A stretch of DNA of 64,000 nucleotides from assembly GCA_907163225.1 (NCBI GenBank), contig OU015322.1, positions 992,001-1,056,000 on the forward strand. The letters run 5' to 3'. The notes beneath the pieces were generated by a model, which worked only from the letters and a program-made list of their open reading frames with translations, ran no database searches and had not been told where the DNA came from. This DNA comes from an uncultured Rhodocyclaceae bacterium. Its GTDB lineage: Bacteria; Pseudomonadota; Gammaproteobacteria; Burkholderiales; Rhodocyclaceae. The translations under genes and the position numbers were made by a program. Shown here in pieces: positions 7,517-17,377 of the stretch. Positions within the stretch are counted from its first letter, which is position 1. Every line of letters begins with the position of its first letter.

Positions 7517-10500
7517 ATGTCAAAATTCTTCATCAACCGGCCGATCTTCGCGTCGGTCATCTCGATCATCATCGTCATTGCCGGGCTGGTTGCCTCGCAG
7601 GTACTGCCGATTGCGCAGTACCCGCAGATCGCCCCGCCGACGGTGCTGATTACTGCCACCTACCCGGGCGCTTCGGCTGACACGCTGGCCAAGACGGTTG
7701 CTGCGCCGATCGAAGAGCAGTTGAACGGGGTCGAAAACCTGTCCTACTTCACTTCGTCTGCCGCCGCCAACGGCGTAGTCACCATCACGGCAACCTTCGA
7801 TGTCGGCACAAATGTCGACATCGCTGCGGTCAACGTCAATAATCGGGTAAAAGCGGCAGAACCGCGCTTGCCGGCTGAAGTGCGGACCAACGGCGTGATC
7901 GTTCAGAAGCGCTCCAACGACATCCTGCAGGTCGTCGCGCTGGAGTCCGAAAAGGGCAAATACAGCACTCTTTACCTGTCCAACTACGCAAGTCTGAACA
8001 TCGCCGACGAGTTGAAGCGGGTCAAGGGCGTCGGCGACGTGACCATTTTCGGCGCCCAGGACTACTCGATGCGGGTGTGGCTGAAGCCTGACCGCATGGC
8101 GCAGCTGGGCCTGACGACCAACGACATTTCGACCGCGATCAGGGCGCAGAATGCCCAGAATGCGGCCGGCAAGATCGGCCAGGAACCATCCGCGGGCGAC
8201 CAGCAGCTGGTCTACACGGTGACAGCCAAGGGCCGCCTGCTGACGCCGGAGGAGTTCGGCAACATCGTCATCCGCGCCAGCGGTCCGAACGGCATCCTGC
8301 GTTTGCAGGACGTCGCCCGCATTGAACTCGGCGCCTACAGCTACGAGCAGAGCGTGACACTGGACGGCCAGCCGACCATCGCCATGGGCGTTTTCCTGCA
8401 GACTGGCGCCAACGCGCTGGAAGTGGCGGAAAAAGTGCGCCAAAAAATGGAGGAGTTGAAGAAGAAAATGCCGGAAGGCATGGGCTACGTCATCCCCTTC
8501 GACACCACGCGTTTCGTCTCCGCCTCGATCAATGAAGTGGTGAAGACGCTGATCGAAGCGATGATCCTGGTGCTGGCAGTCGTCTATATTTTCCTGCAAA
8601 GCTGGCGCGCCACCCTGATTCCGATGGTCGCCGTGCCTATTTCGCTGATCGGCACCTTTGCCGGCCTGTGGTTGTTCGGTTTCTCGATCAACACGCTGAC
8701 GCTGTTCGCCATGGTTCTGGCCATCGGTATCGTCGTCGATGACGCGATCGTCGTCCTCGAAAACGTCGAGCGCCTGATGGCCGAAGAGAAATTGTCGCCG
8801 CGCGATGCCGCCATCAAGGCCATGCAGCAGGTTCAGGGCGCGCTGGTCGCGATCGTGCTCGTGCTGTGTGCCGTATTCGTGCCGGTCGCCTTTCTCGGCG
8901 GCATTGCCGGCCAGCTGTACAAACAGTTCGCCGTCACCGTGGCGGTCGCCGTTGTGCTCTCCGGTGTTGTCGCCCTGACCCTGACGCCGGCCCTGTGTGC
9001 CCTGCTGCTCAAGGCGCAGCATACCGAGCACAAGCTGTTCCGGCCATTCAACCGCCTGTTCGAGCGCTTTACCAACTCCTACACCGCGACGGTTGGTCTG
9101 ACCTTGAAGCACGGCATCATCGGCGGCATTATTTTTGCGCTGGTGATCGGCATCACGGTCTTCTTCTTCCGTACCCTGCCGGGCAGTTTCGTCCCGGCGG
9201 AAGACCAGGGCTACCTGATTTCCGCCCTGATGCTGCCGGACGGCGCGACCTTGAAGCGGACGGCGACGACCGGCGAGAACATGCGCCAGATGCTGAGCCG
9301 TGATGAGGCGGTCAAGCACACCTTCGTCGTCTCCGGCTTCGACCTGATCGGCGGCGGCAGCAAGCCGAATGCCGGCACCATCTTCATTCCGCTCAAGGAC
9401 TGGAGCGAGCGCACGGCCAAGGCGCAGGATCTGGCCGGCAAATTTATGGGCATGGGCATGATGCAGGCGGACGGCATGGCGCTCGTTTTCAACCCGCCGC
9501 CGATCATGGGCCTGGGCTCCGCCGGCGGCTTCGAGGTGTATTTGCAGAACCGCGTCGATGGGGATACCAAAAAGCTGAACGAGGTCACCCAGCAATTCAT
9601 CGGCGAACTGCAGAAGCGTCCCGAATTCACCCGGATCAGCACCTTCTTCCGCCCGACCGTGCCGCAACTGTTTGTCGAAGTCGACGAGCAGAAAGCCCTG
9701 TCGCTCGGCATCCCGCTCGCCCATATTTACGAAACGCTGCAGAGCACGATGGGCGCGCTCTACGTCAATGACTTCAACAAATCCGGCCGGGTTTATCGCG
9801 TCCAGTTGCAGGCGGAAGCCAACTACCGGATGAAGCCGGAAGATCTCGGCAAGGTCTATGTCCGCAGCTCGACAACCAGCGCCATGATTCCGCTTTCCGC
9901 CATCAGCAAGGTGAAAACCGTGGTCGGGCCGGAACAGGTCGAGCGCTTCAACGGCTTCGTCGCAGCCAAGGTAATGGGCGACAGCAAGCCGGGCATCAGC
10001 TCGGGTGACGCCATCAAGATCGTTGAAGAAGTCGCCGCCGCCAACCTGCCCAGCGGCTACGAAATCGCCTGGACCGGCCAGGCCTTTCAGGAAAAACGCA
10101 GCTCCGGCTCGTCGATGCAGGCCTTCGTTTTCGCCATCATCATGGTCTTCCTGATTCTCGCCGCCCAGTATGAAAAATGGTCGCTGCCGGTCGCCGTCAT
10201 CATGGCCGTGCCCTTTGCACTGATGGGCGCCCTTACGGCCATCTGGCTGCGCGGCATGCCGAACGACATCTACTTCCAGATCGGCCTCGTCGTGCTCATT
10301 GGCCTGGCGTCGAAAAACGCCATCCTGATCGTCGAATTCGCCGCCCAGAAGGTCGACGAAGGCATGAGCGTCGTCGATGCGGCGCTCGAAGCTGCCCGCC
10401 TGCGCCTGCGCCCCATCATCATGACCTCGCTCGCCTTCGTGCTCGGCGTCTTCCCGCTCGTCAAGGCGACCGGCGCTGGCGCCGCAGCCCGCCAGTCGAT

Positions 10501-10630
10501 GGGTACCGGCGTTTTCGCCGGGATGCTCGCGGCGACTTTCATCGCCACCATATTCATCCCGCTCTTCTTCATGTGGCTGCAGAAGCGGCCGGCCGGCATC
10601 AAGCACGCCGCCCAGACGGAGGAAAACTAA
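7517..10630 (+). CDS. RND efflux pump, HAE1 family (AcrB/MexB-like)
   Basis: 1037-residue proton-driven multidrug exporter of the inner membrane. It starts with FFINRPIFASVISIIIVIAG as in AcrB and has the proton-relay residues: VDDAIVVLENVER in TM4 (paired Asp) and ASKNAILIVEFA in TM10 (Lys). Two large periplasmic loops and twelve membrane segments are as expected, and the length is normal. The ATG follows the adaptor stop by 9 bases, with GGAG upstream. It forms a tripartite pump with its neighbours; hydrophobic antibiotics, dyes or solvents are the usual substrates (inference). Confidence 0.95.
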   Translation: MSKFFINRPIFASVISIIIVIAGLVASQVLPIAQYPQIAPPTVLITATYPGASADTLAKTVAAPIEEQLNGVENLSYFTSSAAANGVVTITATFDVGTNVDIAAVNVNNRVKAAEPRLPAEVRTNGVIVQKRSNDILQVVALESEKGKYSTLYLSNYASLNIADELKRVKGVGDVTIFGAQDYSMRVWLKPDRMAQLGLTTNDISTAIRAQNAQNAAGKIGQEPSAGDQQLVYTVTAKGRLLTPEEFGNIVIRASGPNGILRLQDVARIELGAYSYEQSVTLDGQPTIAMGVFLQTGANALEVAEKVRQKMEELKKKMPEGMGYVIPFDTTRFVSASINEVVKTLIEAMILVLAVVYIFLQSWRATLIPMVAVPISLIGTFAGLWLFGFSINTLTLFAMVLAIGIVVDDAIVVLENVERLMAEEKLSPRDAAIKAMQQVQGALVAIVLVLCAVFVPVAFLGGIAGQLYKQFAVTVAVAVVLSGVVALTLTPALCALLLKAQHTEHKLFRPFNRLFERFTNSYTATVGLTLKHGIIGGIIFALVIGITVFFFRTLPGSFVPAEDQGYLISALMLPDGATLKRTATTGENMRQMLSRDEAVKHTFVVSGFDLIGGGSKPNAGTIFIPLKDWSERTAKAQDLAGKFMGMGMMQADGMALVFNPPPIMGLGSAGGFEVYLQNRVDGDTKKLNEVTQQFIGELQKRPEFTRISTFFRPTVPQLFVEVDEQKALSLGIPLAHIYETLQSTMGALYVNDFNKSGRVYRVQLQAEANYRMKPEDLGKVYVRSSTTSAMIPLSAISKVKTVVGPEQVERFNGFVAAKVMGDSKPGISSGDAIKIVEEVAAANLPSGYEIAWTGQAFQEKRSSGSSMQAFVFAIIMVFLILAAQYEKWSLPVAVIMAVPFALMGALTAIWLRGMPNDIYFQIGLVVLIGLASKNAILIVEFAAQKVDEGMSVVDAALEAARLRLRPIIMTSLAFVLGVFPLVKATGAGAAARQSMGTGVFAGMLAATFIATIFIPLFFMWLQKRPAGIKHAAQTEEN

Positions 10631-10631
10631 G

Positions 10632-12044
10632 ATGTATTGCCTGCCACCGAAACATTTCAAAATTCGCCTGATTTTGGCGTTGACCGCAGCATTCGCCCTG
10701 AGCGGCTGCGCCGTTGGCCCCGACTACGTCCGCCCGGCATCAAGCCTGCCGGAAGCGGCGCCGACCGTTGCCAAGGCTGAAGTACCGGTCAATCCGACCT
10801 GGTGGACGCTGTTCGGCGACGCCAACCTCAACGCGCTGGTCGAGCAGACGTTGGCCGCCAACCAGGATCTGCAAGCCGCTATCGCCCGCCTCGAAGCGGC
10901 CGAAGCAGCGGCCCGCGAAGCCGGCGCCGACACCCTCCCACGCATCGGTCTGGAAGCCAGCACCGGGCGCAGCCAGACCAGCGGCGAAACCTTCAATGGT
11001 CGCAAACAAGGCGGCGCCACCTACAACAACAACCGCGCCGCGCTGACCCTGAGCTACGAGCTCGACCTCTGGGGCCGCATCCGGCGCAGCAACGAAGCCG
11101 CCCGCGCCGATGCACTGGCCAGCCGCTTCGGCCGTGACAGCCTGCGCCTGACGCTGGCCGGCCAGGTCGCCAACGAGTACCTCAACCTGCGCAGCCTGGA
11201 CGGCCAGATCGACGTCACGGCGCAAACGCTGGACTCACGCAAGCAGGCGCTCAAGATCGTCCAGGCTCGCGCCAATGCCGGCACCGCTTCCGGCCTCGAA
11301 CTGGCCCAGGCCGAAAGCGCCCTGAACGGCGCCCAGGCCCAGTGGCACCAGCTGCAACGCCAGCGCGCCCTGTCCGAAAGCCAGATCGGCCTGCTCAGCG
11401 GCCAGCCCGGCCTGAAGATCGGCGCCACTGGCCTCGACAAACTGCCGCTGCCGCCCACGCCGCCGGCCGGCCTGCCCTCGGCCCTGCTCGAAGCCCGCCC
11501 GGACATCCGCCAGGCCGAGGAAAAACTGGTTGCCGCGAATGCCCGCATCGGCGTCGCCAAGGCCGCTTACTACCCGACGATCAGCCTGACCGGCGTGCTC
11601 GGCAGCGAAAGCATGGCGCTTTCCAACCTGTTCTCCGGCGGCGCCGGCATCTGGTCGGCTGCCGCCGGCCTGGCCATGCCGATTTTCGACGCCGGCCGCA
11701 CCGGCGCCCGGGTCGATCAGGCCAGCGCCGTCCAGAAGGAAGCCCTGGCCAATTACCGCAAAACCGTGCAAACCGCCTTCAAGGAAGTCAACGACGCCAT
11801 CGTCGGCCTGCGCGAATACAGCGAGGAAGAAGCGGCATTCTCGGCCCAGGTCGGCGCCTCGCAAAAGGCGCTCGATCTCGCACAGAAGCGCTACGAGTCG
11901 GGCTACTCCGGCTACATGGACATGCTCGACGCCCAGCGCACGTTGAACAGCGCGCAGTTGCAATACCTGGCCAGCCGCAAAAATCGGCTGGGCGCTGCGG
12001 TCGATCTGTTCAAGGCGCTCGGCGGCGGCTGGGTCGCCGGCTAA
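10632..12044 (+). CDS. outer-membrane efflux channel lipoprotein (OprM/NodT family)
   Basis: 470-residue outer-membrane factor that forms the exit duct of the tripartite pump. The signal peptide ends at the lipobox LSGC, followed by CAVGPDYVRP, typical of NodT-family members. Two repeats of long helices and beta strands follow, as in TolC/OprM. GGAGG precedes the ATG, one base after the pump gene's stop. A copy of the dispersed repeat (10672-10689) lies in the signal-peptide region (LALTAA). Last gene of the operon, followed by a bidirectional terminator. Confidence 0.92.
   Translation: MYCLPPKHFKIRLILALTAAFALSGCAVGPDYVRPASSLPEAAPTVAKAEVPVNPTWWTLFGDANLNALVEQTLAANQDLQAAIARLEAAEAAAREAGADTLPRIGLEASTGRSQTSGETFNGRKQGGATYNNNRAALTLSYELDLWGRIRRSNEAARADALASRFGRDSLRLTLAGQVANEYLNLRSLDGQIDVTAQTLDSRKQALKIVQARANAGTASGLELAQAESALNGAQAQWHQLQRQRALSESQIGLLSGQPGLKIGATGLDKLPLPPTPPAGLPSALLEARPDIRQAEEKLVAANARIGVAKAAYYPTISLTGVLGSESMALSNLFSGGAGIWSAAAGLAMPIFDAGRTGARVDQASAVQKEALANYRKTVQTAFKEVNDAIVGLREYSEEEAAFSAQVGASQKALDLAQKRYESGYSGYMDMLDAQRTLNSAQLQYLASRKNRLGAAVDLFKALGGGWVAG
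10672..10689 (+). repeat. dispersed T-tract/GTTGACCG motif, copy 3 (weak)
   Basis: TTTTGGCGTTGACCGCAG in the signal-peptide codons of the outer-membrane channel. Upstream bases TTCAAAATTCG resemble those before other copies. Confidence 0.5.
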
Positions 12045-12083
12045 GGCGCCCAACCCCACGACCAAAGAGGCAACAACTGGGCC

Positions 12084-12102
12084 CCACGGTCAACCGGAAA
12101 AA
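12084..12102 (-). repeat. dispersed T-tract/GGTTGACCG motif, copy 4
   Basis: On the minus strand reads TTTTTCCGGTTGACCGTGG. It is intergenic, between the efflux operon stop and the terminator hairpin. Confidence 0.75.
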
Positions 12103-12114
12103 TCGGCTAAAAAC

Positions 12115-12150
12115 AAAATCGGGGCGCTCCGCAAGGTTCGCCCCGATTTT
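12115..12150. terminator. bidirectional terminator between efflux operon and rlmB
   Basis: Stem AAAATCGGGGCG/CGCCCCGATTTT with a 12-base loop. The A/T ends give a U-tract on both strands, so it can end both convergent transcripts. Confidence 0.85.
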
Positions 12151-12152
12151 TA

Positions 12153-12884
12153 TCAACCCAGACGCCGACGCGCCTCGAACAGGCAGACGCCTGCCGCCAC
12201 CGAAACGTTCAGGCTCTCGACCGAGCCGTGCATCGGAATCCTGACCAGCTGGTCGCAATTCTCCCGGGTCAGGCGACGCATGCCCTCGCCTTCGGCGCCG
12301 AGCACCCAGGCCGTCGCTTTCGGCCATTCGGCGGCATACAGATCGCTCTCCGCCTCGCCGGCCGTACCGACCACCCAGATCTCGCGTTCCTGCAACTCAC
12401 GCAGCGTCCGCGCCAGGTTGGTGACCATAACGTAAGGCATCGTTTCCGCCGCACCGCAGGCGGTCTTCGCCGCCACATCGGTCAGGCCGACGGCGCGATC
12501 CTTCGGCGCAATCACAGCATGAACGCCGGCCGCATCAGCGACGCGCAGGCAGGCGCCGAGATTGCGCGGGTCGGTGATGCCGTCGAGCACGAGCAGGAAA
12601 GCCGGCTCTTCAAGCGTATCAAGCACGTCATCGAGGTGCGCCAGCTTGCGGTCACCTTCGATCAGCGCGACAACGCCCTGATGCCTGGCGCCCGGCGCCA
12701 TTCCGTCGAGCCGCTTGCCATCGGCACCGATCACCTTGATGCCCTGCAATTCGGCATGGGCCAGCAGGTCGCGGGCGCGCGCATCGTGGCGCGAAGGGTC
12801 AAAAACGATTTCCTTGACCGATTCCGGGTCGTGACGAAGTTTGGCGGTAACGGCATGAAAGCCGTAGATCAGGCGGGAAGACAT
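12153..12884 (-). CDS. rlmB: 23S rRNA (guanosine-2'-O-)-methyltransferase RlmB
   Basis: 243-residue SPOUT-class methyltransferase that 2'-O-methylates G2251 in the peptidyl-transferase loop of 23S rRNA. An N-terminal substrate-binding domain ([12 protein letters not shown]) is followed by the TrmH-like knot: [27 protein letters not shown] region, [10 protein letters not shown] and [22 protein letters not shown] region. Length is normal. Convergent with the efflux operon and separated from it by the terminator at 12115. Confidence 0.93.
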   Translation of the reverse strand: MSSRLIYGFHAVTAKLRHDPESVKEIVFDPSRHDARARDLLAHAELQGIKVIGADGKRLDGMAPGARHQGVVALIEGDRKLAHLDDVLDTLEEPAFLLVLDGITDPRNLGACLRVADAAGVHAVIAPKDRAVGLTDVAAKTACGAAETMPYVMVTNLARTLRELQEREIWVVGTAGEAESDLYAAEWPKATAWVLGAEGEGMRRLTRENCDQLVRIPMHGSVESLNVSVAAGVCLFEARRRLG

Positions 12885-12974
12885 GGCTGCTTTCTTGATT
12901 CTGGAGCGCGGATTTTACCGCGCCAGTGGCAGCAGCCGGAAACGGCCTTGATGCGAAGAGGTCTCAGTGACCTG

Positions 12975-13538
12975 TCACAAGCCCTTGAGCAGTGAGTCTT
13001 CGCGAGAAATCCAGCGCGACAGCAGAAGATCGTGCAGCGCAATGTGATTAGTCACCCAGCGGGTCAGCAGGCGATCAAGTTCGCGAATTCGCGACACGAC
13101 ATGATGCGGATCGAGCGAGGAAACAATCTCCTGAACCGCCAGTGAAATCGCCGCATGATCCTCCATGTGCGCTTCGCAGACATCGCGATCAACCATCAAC
13201 AGCAAGGAATCACGCATGACGGTTTCTTCTGTCTTGAAGTGGTCGAGGATGAAGGCAAAAACGTCACCCAGCAATCCAACCAATTCGGCTTCACAACGCG
13301 TCTGCACCAGCTCGCCACAACCTCGGCAATCGTGCATGCCATGATGATCGATACACACTTTGCGCAGATTTGCGATGGCAGCGATCAGGAAGCGATGCTC
13401 GAAATCAATCAGCTTGTGGCCGGTAACCAACTCCGGCGGCAACTCGCCAGTCGCCGACCAATGGGCGGTAATATCCGATAGCGCACCAGCAGAAGCACCG
13501 CTCTGAAAAGGGTTGGAAACCACCCACTGTTGCGTCAT
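12975..13538 (-). CDS. bacteriohemerythrin-like oxygen-binding protein with Cys-rich insert
   Basis: 187-residue four-helix hemerythrin domain. Candidate iron ligands are spread as expected: GHKLIDFEH, DHFKTEE, HMEDH and HIALHD. Such proteins bind O2 or sense it through a di-iron site. Between the first two helices is an insert containing HDCRGCGELVQTRC, which adds three cysteines. An upstream in-frame ATG at 13622 exists; the ATG at 13538 (MTQQWVV) gives a normal N-terminus. It is divergent from the HDOD gene. The hemerythrin call is firm; signalling, storage or delivery to an oxidase cannot be told from sequence. Confidence 0.8.
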   Translation of the reverse strand: MTQQWVVSNPFQSGASAGALSDITAHWSATGELPPELVTGHKLIDFEHRFLIAAIANLRKVCIDHHGMHDCRGCGELVQTRCEAELVGLLGDVFAFILDHFKTEETVMRDSLLLMVDRDVCEAHMEDHAAISLAVQEIVSSLDPHHVVSRIRELDRLLTRWVTNHIALHDLLLSRWISREDSLLKGL

Positions 13539-13660
13539 CTCAATTCCGTAAGTATCTGGCCGTGATATTTTACAGCCACAGATTGAGACAATGACAACGC
13601 AATTGTGAAGTTTGGTAAGCATCGCAATTCACAATTCATCAAATCGACGGAAGGAAAAAC

Positions 13661-14527
13661 TTGCTTTCTGACAACCAGAAACGTTGGGGGGTGGATCAGT
13701 GGGCAGCCTACCTGAGTAGCCGTGATTTGCCCTGCATGCCGCGCTCCAAAACACGCCTGCTCGAATTGGAGACAGAAGAAGGCGAGCGACTCGCAGCCCG
13801 CGATCTGGCCGACATTGCTGCAGCCGATCCCTTTCTTTGCCTGCACCTGCTGCGAGAAGCGGAAAGCCATCGTGCCCAACGATTGGGACATGAAACCACT
13901 AATCCGCTGGGGGCCGTCATGCAGCTCGGCACAGACAGCGTCCACAAATTGCTGGTCGACAGTGCGGAAACCAACGAGTCCAACCACGGCCTCGCCGAAT
14001 GCGAAGCCCGCGCCCACCTTGCCAGTCGACTAGCCCTGCGCTGGGGCGCCGCACGCGCCGACATTTCGCCGGACGAAATCGCCATGGCTGCATTGCTCTC
14101 TGAAATCGGCGAACTGCTGCTCTGGTCTTTTGCCGAAGAATTGCCACTGGCCGCACTCGAAGCCCTGCACGCTGGCCGCGCCCCTCGTTCGCTTCAGGCT
14201 CAGGTTGATACCTGCGGTTTCCGCTTCAAGGATTTAACGCTCAAGTGCGCCCAGATCTGGCACCTGCCGCCTTTGCTGACGCAGCTGATCCGCGGCATCG
14301 ACAACACCCGTGCAAACCTCTCACGCCTGTGCACCGACACGGCCCGTCACCTAACCACAGGCGGCCCCGACGATCCCGCACTACCCTCGGACATCGCCGA
14401 AGCCAAGCACATCATCCCCAGTGCGTCGCTGGAATGGCTGACCGAGCAACTCCCCGGGCTCAACGACGAGCAAGTAGCCCGTATCGCACTCAAGGCGGCG
14501 GATCTCATGGACCCGAGCCACCATTGA
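13661..14527 (+). CDS. HDOD-domain protein, TTG start
   Basis: 288 residues matching the HDOD domain, a catalytically silent HD-related module common in signalling proteins. MPRSKTRLLEL, ADPFLCLHLLREAES and AVMQLGTDSVHKLLVD correspond to the usual helices (about 25-110), with MAALLSEIGELLLWSF (145-160) in the later half and no HD metal site. The open frame starts at a TTG preceded by GGAAGG at good spacing; no ATG lies close. Divergent from the hemerythrin gene. Its partner is unknown. Confidence 0.72.
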   Translation: MLSDNQKRWGVDQWAAYLSSRDLPCMPRSKTRLLELETEEGERLAARDLADIAAADPFLCLHLLREAESHRAQRLGHETTNPLGAVMQLGTDSVHKLLVDSAETNESNHGLAECEARAHLASRLALRWGAARADISPDEIAMAALLSEIGELLLWSFAEELPLAALEALHAGRAPRSLQAQVDTCGFRFKDLTLKCAQIWHLPPLLTQLIRGIDNTRANLSRLCTDTARHLTTGGPDDPALPSDIAEAKHIIPSASLEWLTEQLPGLNDEQVARIALKAADLMDPSHH

Positions 14528-14569
14528 GCGCGAGTCCTTCAATTCAAAAGCAGTTTCTACCAGACAGGA

Positions 14570-17023
14570 TCAGCGCTTTTTGGGCGCAGCCTTGCGTACC
14601 GGCTTGACTACGCCGCTCTTGCTCCGCGGCGCTGAACGCTTCTTCGCTGCCGGCTTGGGGGCCGACTTGGCTGAAAGTTTGGCCGATTTCTTAGCAGATG
14701 GCTTGGACGCCGCCGCCTTTACCTTGGTAGCCCTCGGCTTGGCGGCCGGCACCTTCTCCACAACAGCCTTTGCCGACACAGCCTTGACGACAGGTCGCTT
14801 GCTTGCTACCGCGTTGGGCAGGGTTTTAGGGCCGGCGTAGGCTTTGTTGCTACCGGCCAGGACAAAATCTATCCGGTTCGACTCAAGGTCGGCCCGCACC
14901 AGCTTGACCCGCACCCGGTCACCAAGACGGAAGCGCTGACCGGTTCGCTCTCCCAGCATCTGATGCTTGATGTTGTCGAACTGAAAGTAATCGGCTCCCA
15001 GTTCGGAAACATGCACCAGGCCTTCGATGTACACCGTGTCGAGCGCGACAAAAATACCGAAGGCCGTGACCGCTGAAATCGTTCCGTCGAACTCCTCGCC
15101 GATACGTTCCTTCATGAAGAAGGTCTTTAGCCAATTTTCCACATCACGCGTCGCTTCATCAGCCCGCCGCTCTGTGCTTGAACATTGCAGACCGACATCG
15201 TCCCAAGCCCGGTCGGGCGTATAAATTTCGCCAGCCAGTACCGCCTTGATGGCGCGATGTACCAGCAAATCGGGATAACGCCGAATCGGCGACGTGAAGT
15301 GGGTGTAATGTTCGTAGGCCAAGCCGAAGTGGCCGACGTTGTCCGGGCTGTACATCGCCTGGCGCAGCGAGCGCAACATAACCGTTTGCAGCAACTGGAA
15401 GTCAGGCCGCAGCTTGACCTTCTCAAGCAGGATGGAAAAGTCCTTGGCCCGAGGGTCATCGCCGCCACCCAACGCGAGGCCAAACTCACCGAGGAAGGCG
15501 CGCAGGTTGGCCAACTTCTCTTCAGACGGCGCAGCGTGCACGCGATACAGACAGGTCTGCTTGTGCTCGGCGAGAAAATCGGATGCACAGACGTTTGCGG
15601 CCAGCATGCATTCTTCGATGATCCGGTGCGCATCATTACGCACCACCGGCACGATGTTTTCAATCTTGCCCTGCTCATTGAACAGCATTTGGGTTTCGGT
15701 TGTCTCGAAATCGATTGCCCCGCGCTGCCCGCGTGCCTTGTGCAAGGCAGCAAACAACTTGTAGAGGTTCTGCACATGCGGCAAGACGCTGCGGTGGACG
15801 TCAGTTTCCGGCTCTTTTTCACCGGACAGCCACGACCAGACCAGGTTGTAGGTCAGCCTGGCGTGCGACTTGAAGACCGCCGGGTAAAAGCGGTATTTGC
15901 CAATCTTGCCCGTCGAACTGATCTCCATGTCACACACCATGGCCATGCGTTCAACATCCGGATTCAACGAACAGATACCGTTGGACAGCTTTTCCGGCAG
16001 CATGGGGATCACCCGGCGCGGGAAATAGACCGAATTGCCGCGCTCCACCGCCTCGCGATCAAGCGCCATGCCCGGTTTGACGTAGTGCGACACATCGGCA
16101 ATCGCCACAATCAGACGCCAGCCACGACCTTTTTTCTCGCAATACACGGCGTCGTCGAAGTCACGCGCCGTCTCGCCGTCAATGGTGACCAAGGCCACCT
16201 CACGCAAATCCTCACGGCCCTTGAGATCAGCCTTCGTTACCTTGTCCGGCAGAGCCTTGTTTTCATCAAGCGCAGATTTCGAGAACTCGAAGGGTAAATC
16301 ATGCTTGCGCAAGGCAATCTCGATTTCCATCCCGGGATCGGCATAATTTCCCAGCACCTCTATGATCTTGCCGATCGGCTGCGAAAACTTGCTTGGCTGC
16401 TCGATGATCTCGACCATTACCACCTGACCCGACTGCGGCTTTATTTTCGCCTTTGGCTGCGGCGGCACCAGGATGTCCTGCGAAATTCGCTTGTTCTCAG
16501 CCGCCACGACGACAACGCCATGTTCAACAAACACGCGACCGACAATCCGCGTATTAACCCGCTCGGTAACCTCGACAATCCCACCCTCCGGGCGGCCTTT
16601 GCGGTCGATGCCGGTCACGCGTACCAGCGCCCGGTCGCCGTGGAGAACTTTCCCCATCTGGTGTTGATCAAGGAAAATGTCAGCACTGCCGTCGTCAGGT
16701 ACCAGGAACCCGTAACCATCAGGATGCCCCTGAACACGTCCGGCCGTCAGGCTGGCCCGCTCGGGCAGAATGTAAGCTCCCTTCCGATTTCGCATCAACT
16801 GGCCTTCACGCTCCATGGCGCCTAGGCGGCGCTGGAACATGTCGCGTTCGCTGTTGGCGATATCCAGCAGCTCCGTCAGTTCGCCAAACTCAACGGGTCG
16901 CCCTTCCTCAGTCAGCACCTGGGAAACATATTCACGGGACGGCAGTGGAAATTCATAGCGAGCCAGCTCGCGCTCAAAGAAGGGATCGGCACGACGTATT
17001 TTTGATAGTTTTTTTCTTGACAT
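14570..17023 (-). CDS. rnr: ribonuclease R
   Basis: 817-residue 3'-5' exoribonuclease of the RNB family that degrades structured RNA. In order: N-terminal helix-turn-helix, two cold-shock/OB domains, the RNB catalytic domain with ARDFDDAVYCEK and IADVSHYVKPG, an S1 domain (FDGTISAVTAFGIFV), then a Lys/Ala/Pro-rich basic tail of about 85 residues. The frame extends upstream through the tRNA gene, but the ATG at 17023 starts the usual MSRKK...DPFFERE N-terminus and is chosen. The start codon overlaps the -35 box of the divergent tRNA-Leu promoter. The basic tail is longer than in E. coli RNase R. Confidence 0.93.
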   Translation of the reverse strand: MSRKKLSKIRRADPFFERELARYEFPLPSREYVSQVLTEEGRPVEFGELTELLDIANSERDMFQRRLGAMEREGQLMRNRKGAYILPERASLTAGRVQGHPDGYGFLVPDDGSADIFLDQHQMGKVLHGDRALVRVTGIDRKGRPEGGIVEVTERVNTRIVGRVFVEHGVVVVAAENKRISQDILVPPQPKAKIKPQSGQVVMVEIIEQPSKFSQPIGKIIEVLGNYADPGMEIEIALRKHDLPFEFSKSALDENKALPDKVTKADLKGREDLREVALVTIDGETARDFDDAVYCEKKGRGWRLIVAIADVSHYVKPGMALDREAVERGNSVYFPRRVIPMLPEKLSNGICSLNPDVERMAMVCDMEISSTGKIGKYRFYPAVFKSHARLTYNLVWSWLSGEKEPETDVHRSVLPHVQNLYKLFAALHKARGQRGAIDFETTETQMLFNEQGKIENIVPVVRNDAHRIIEECMLAANVCASDFLAEHKQTCLYRVHAAPSEEKLANLRAFLGEFGLALGGGDDPRAKDFSILLEKVKLRPDFQLLQTVMLRSLRQAMYSPDNVGHFGLAYEHYTHFTSPIRRYPDLLVHRAIKAVLAGEIYTPDRAWDDVGLQCSSTERRADEATRDVENWLKTFFMKERIGEEFDGTISAVTAFGIFVALDTVYIEGLVHVSELGADYFQFDNIKHQMLGERTGQRFRLGDRVRVKLVRADLESNRIDFVLAGSNKAYAGPKTLPNAVASKRPVVKAVSAKAVVEKVPAAKPRATKVKAAASKPSAKKSAKLSAKSAPKPAAKKRSAPRSKSGVVKPVRKAAPKKR

Positions 17024-17044
17024 CAATTGTTCTTTCTCTATAAT
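17017..17044 (+). promoter_or_regulatory. consensus sigma-70 promoter for tRNA-Leu
   Basis: Perfect TTGACA (17017-17022), a 16-base spacer and perfect TATAAT (17039-17044), 19 bases before the tRNA. The -35 box overlaps the start codon (17021-17023) of divergent rnr. Confidence 0.9.
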
Positions 17045-17063
17045 GGCGGCTCTTCGCACCTGT

Positions 17064-17148
<85 letters not shown>

Positions 17149-17161
17149 GCGATTTTGATAG

Positions 17162-17189
17162 AAGGCCTTGTTAAAACGAGGCCTTTTTT
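17162..17189 (+). terminator. terminator after tRNA-Leu
   Basis: Nine-pair stem AAGGCCTTG/CGAGGCCTT with loop TTAAAA, followed by a run of T. Confidence 0.9.
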
Positions 17190-17377
17190 CATTTCTGCCG
17201 CCGGGATTGGCCGCCGATCAACGCGATCCGCACGCCAAACAGCGTTTATTGTCTCATAGCAGGCACCTGGCCGTCCCGCTGAAACAATTCCTAACATTTT
17301 AGAGCGGCGCACCTGTCATCGCTTGGCTGGCACCCCGCGTTATTCGGTTTGTCCCAACGACGAATACGAGTCGAATC

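Noticed and set aside
7520-10660. 1046-codon open frame antisense to the RND pump gene
   Set aside because: High-GC codon bias commonly opens the antisense frame; its protein is low-complexity Asp/His/Gly/Arg-rich with no domain, and the sense strand encodes an intact AcrB-like pump.
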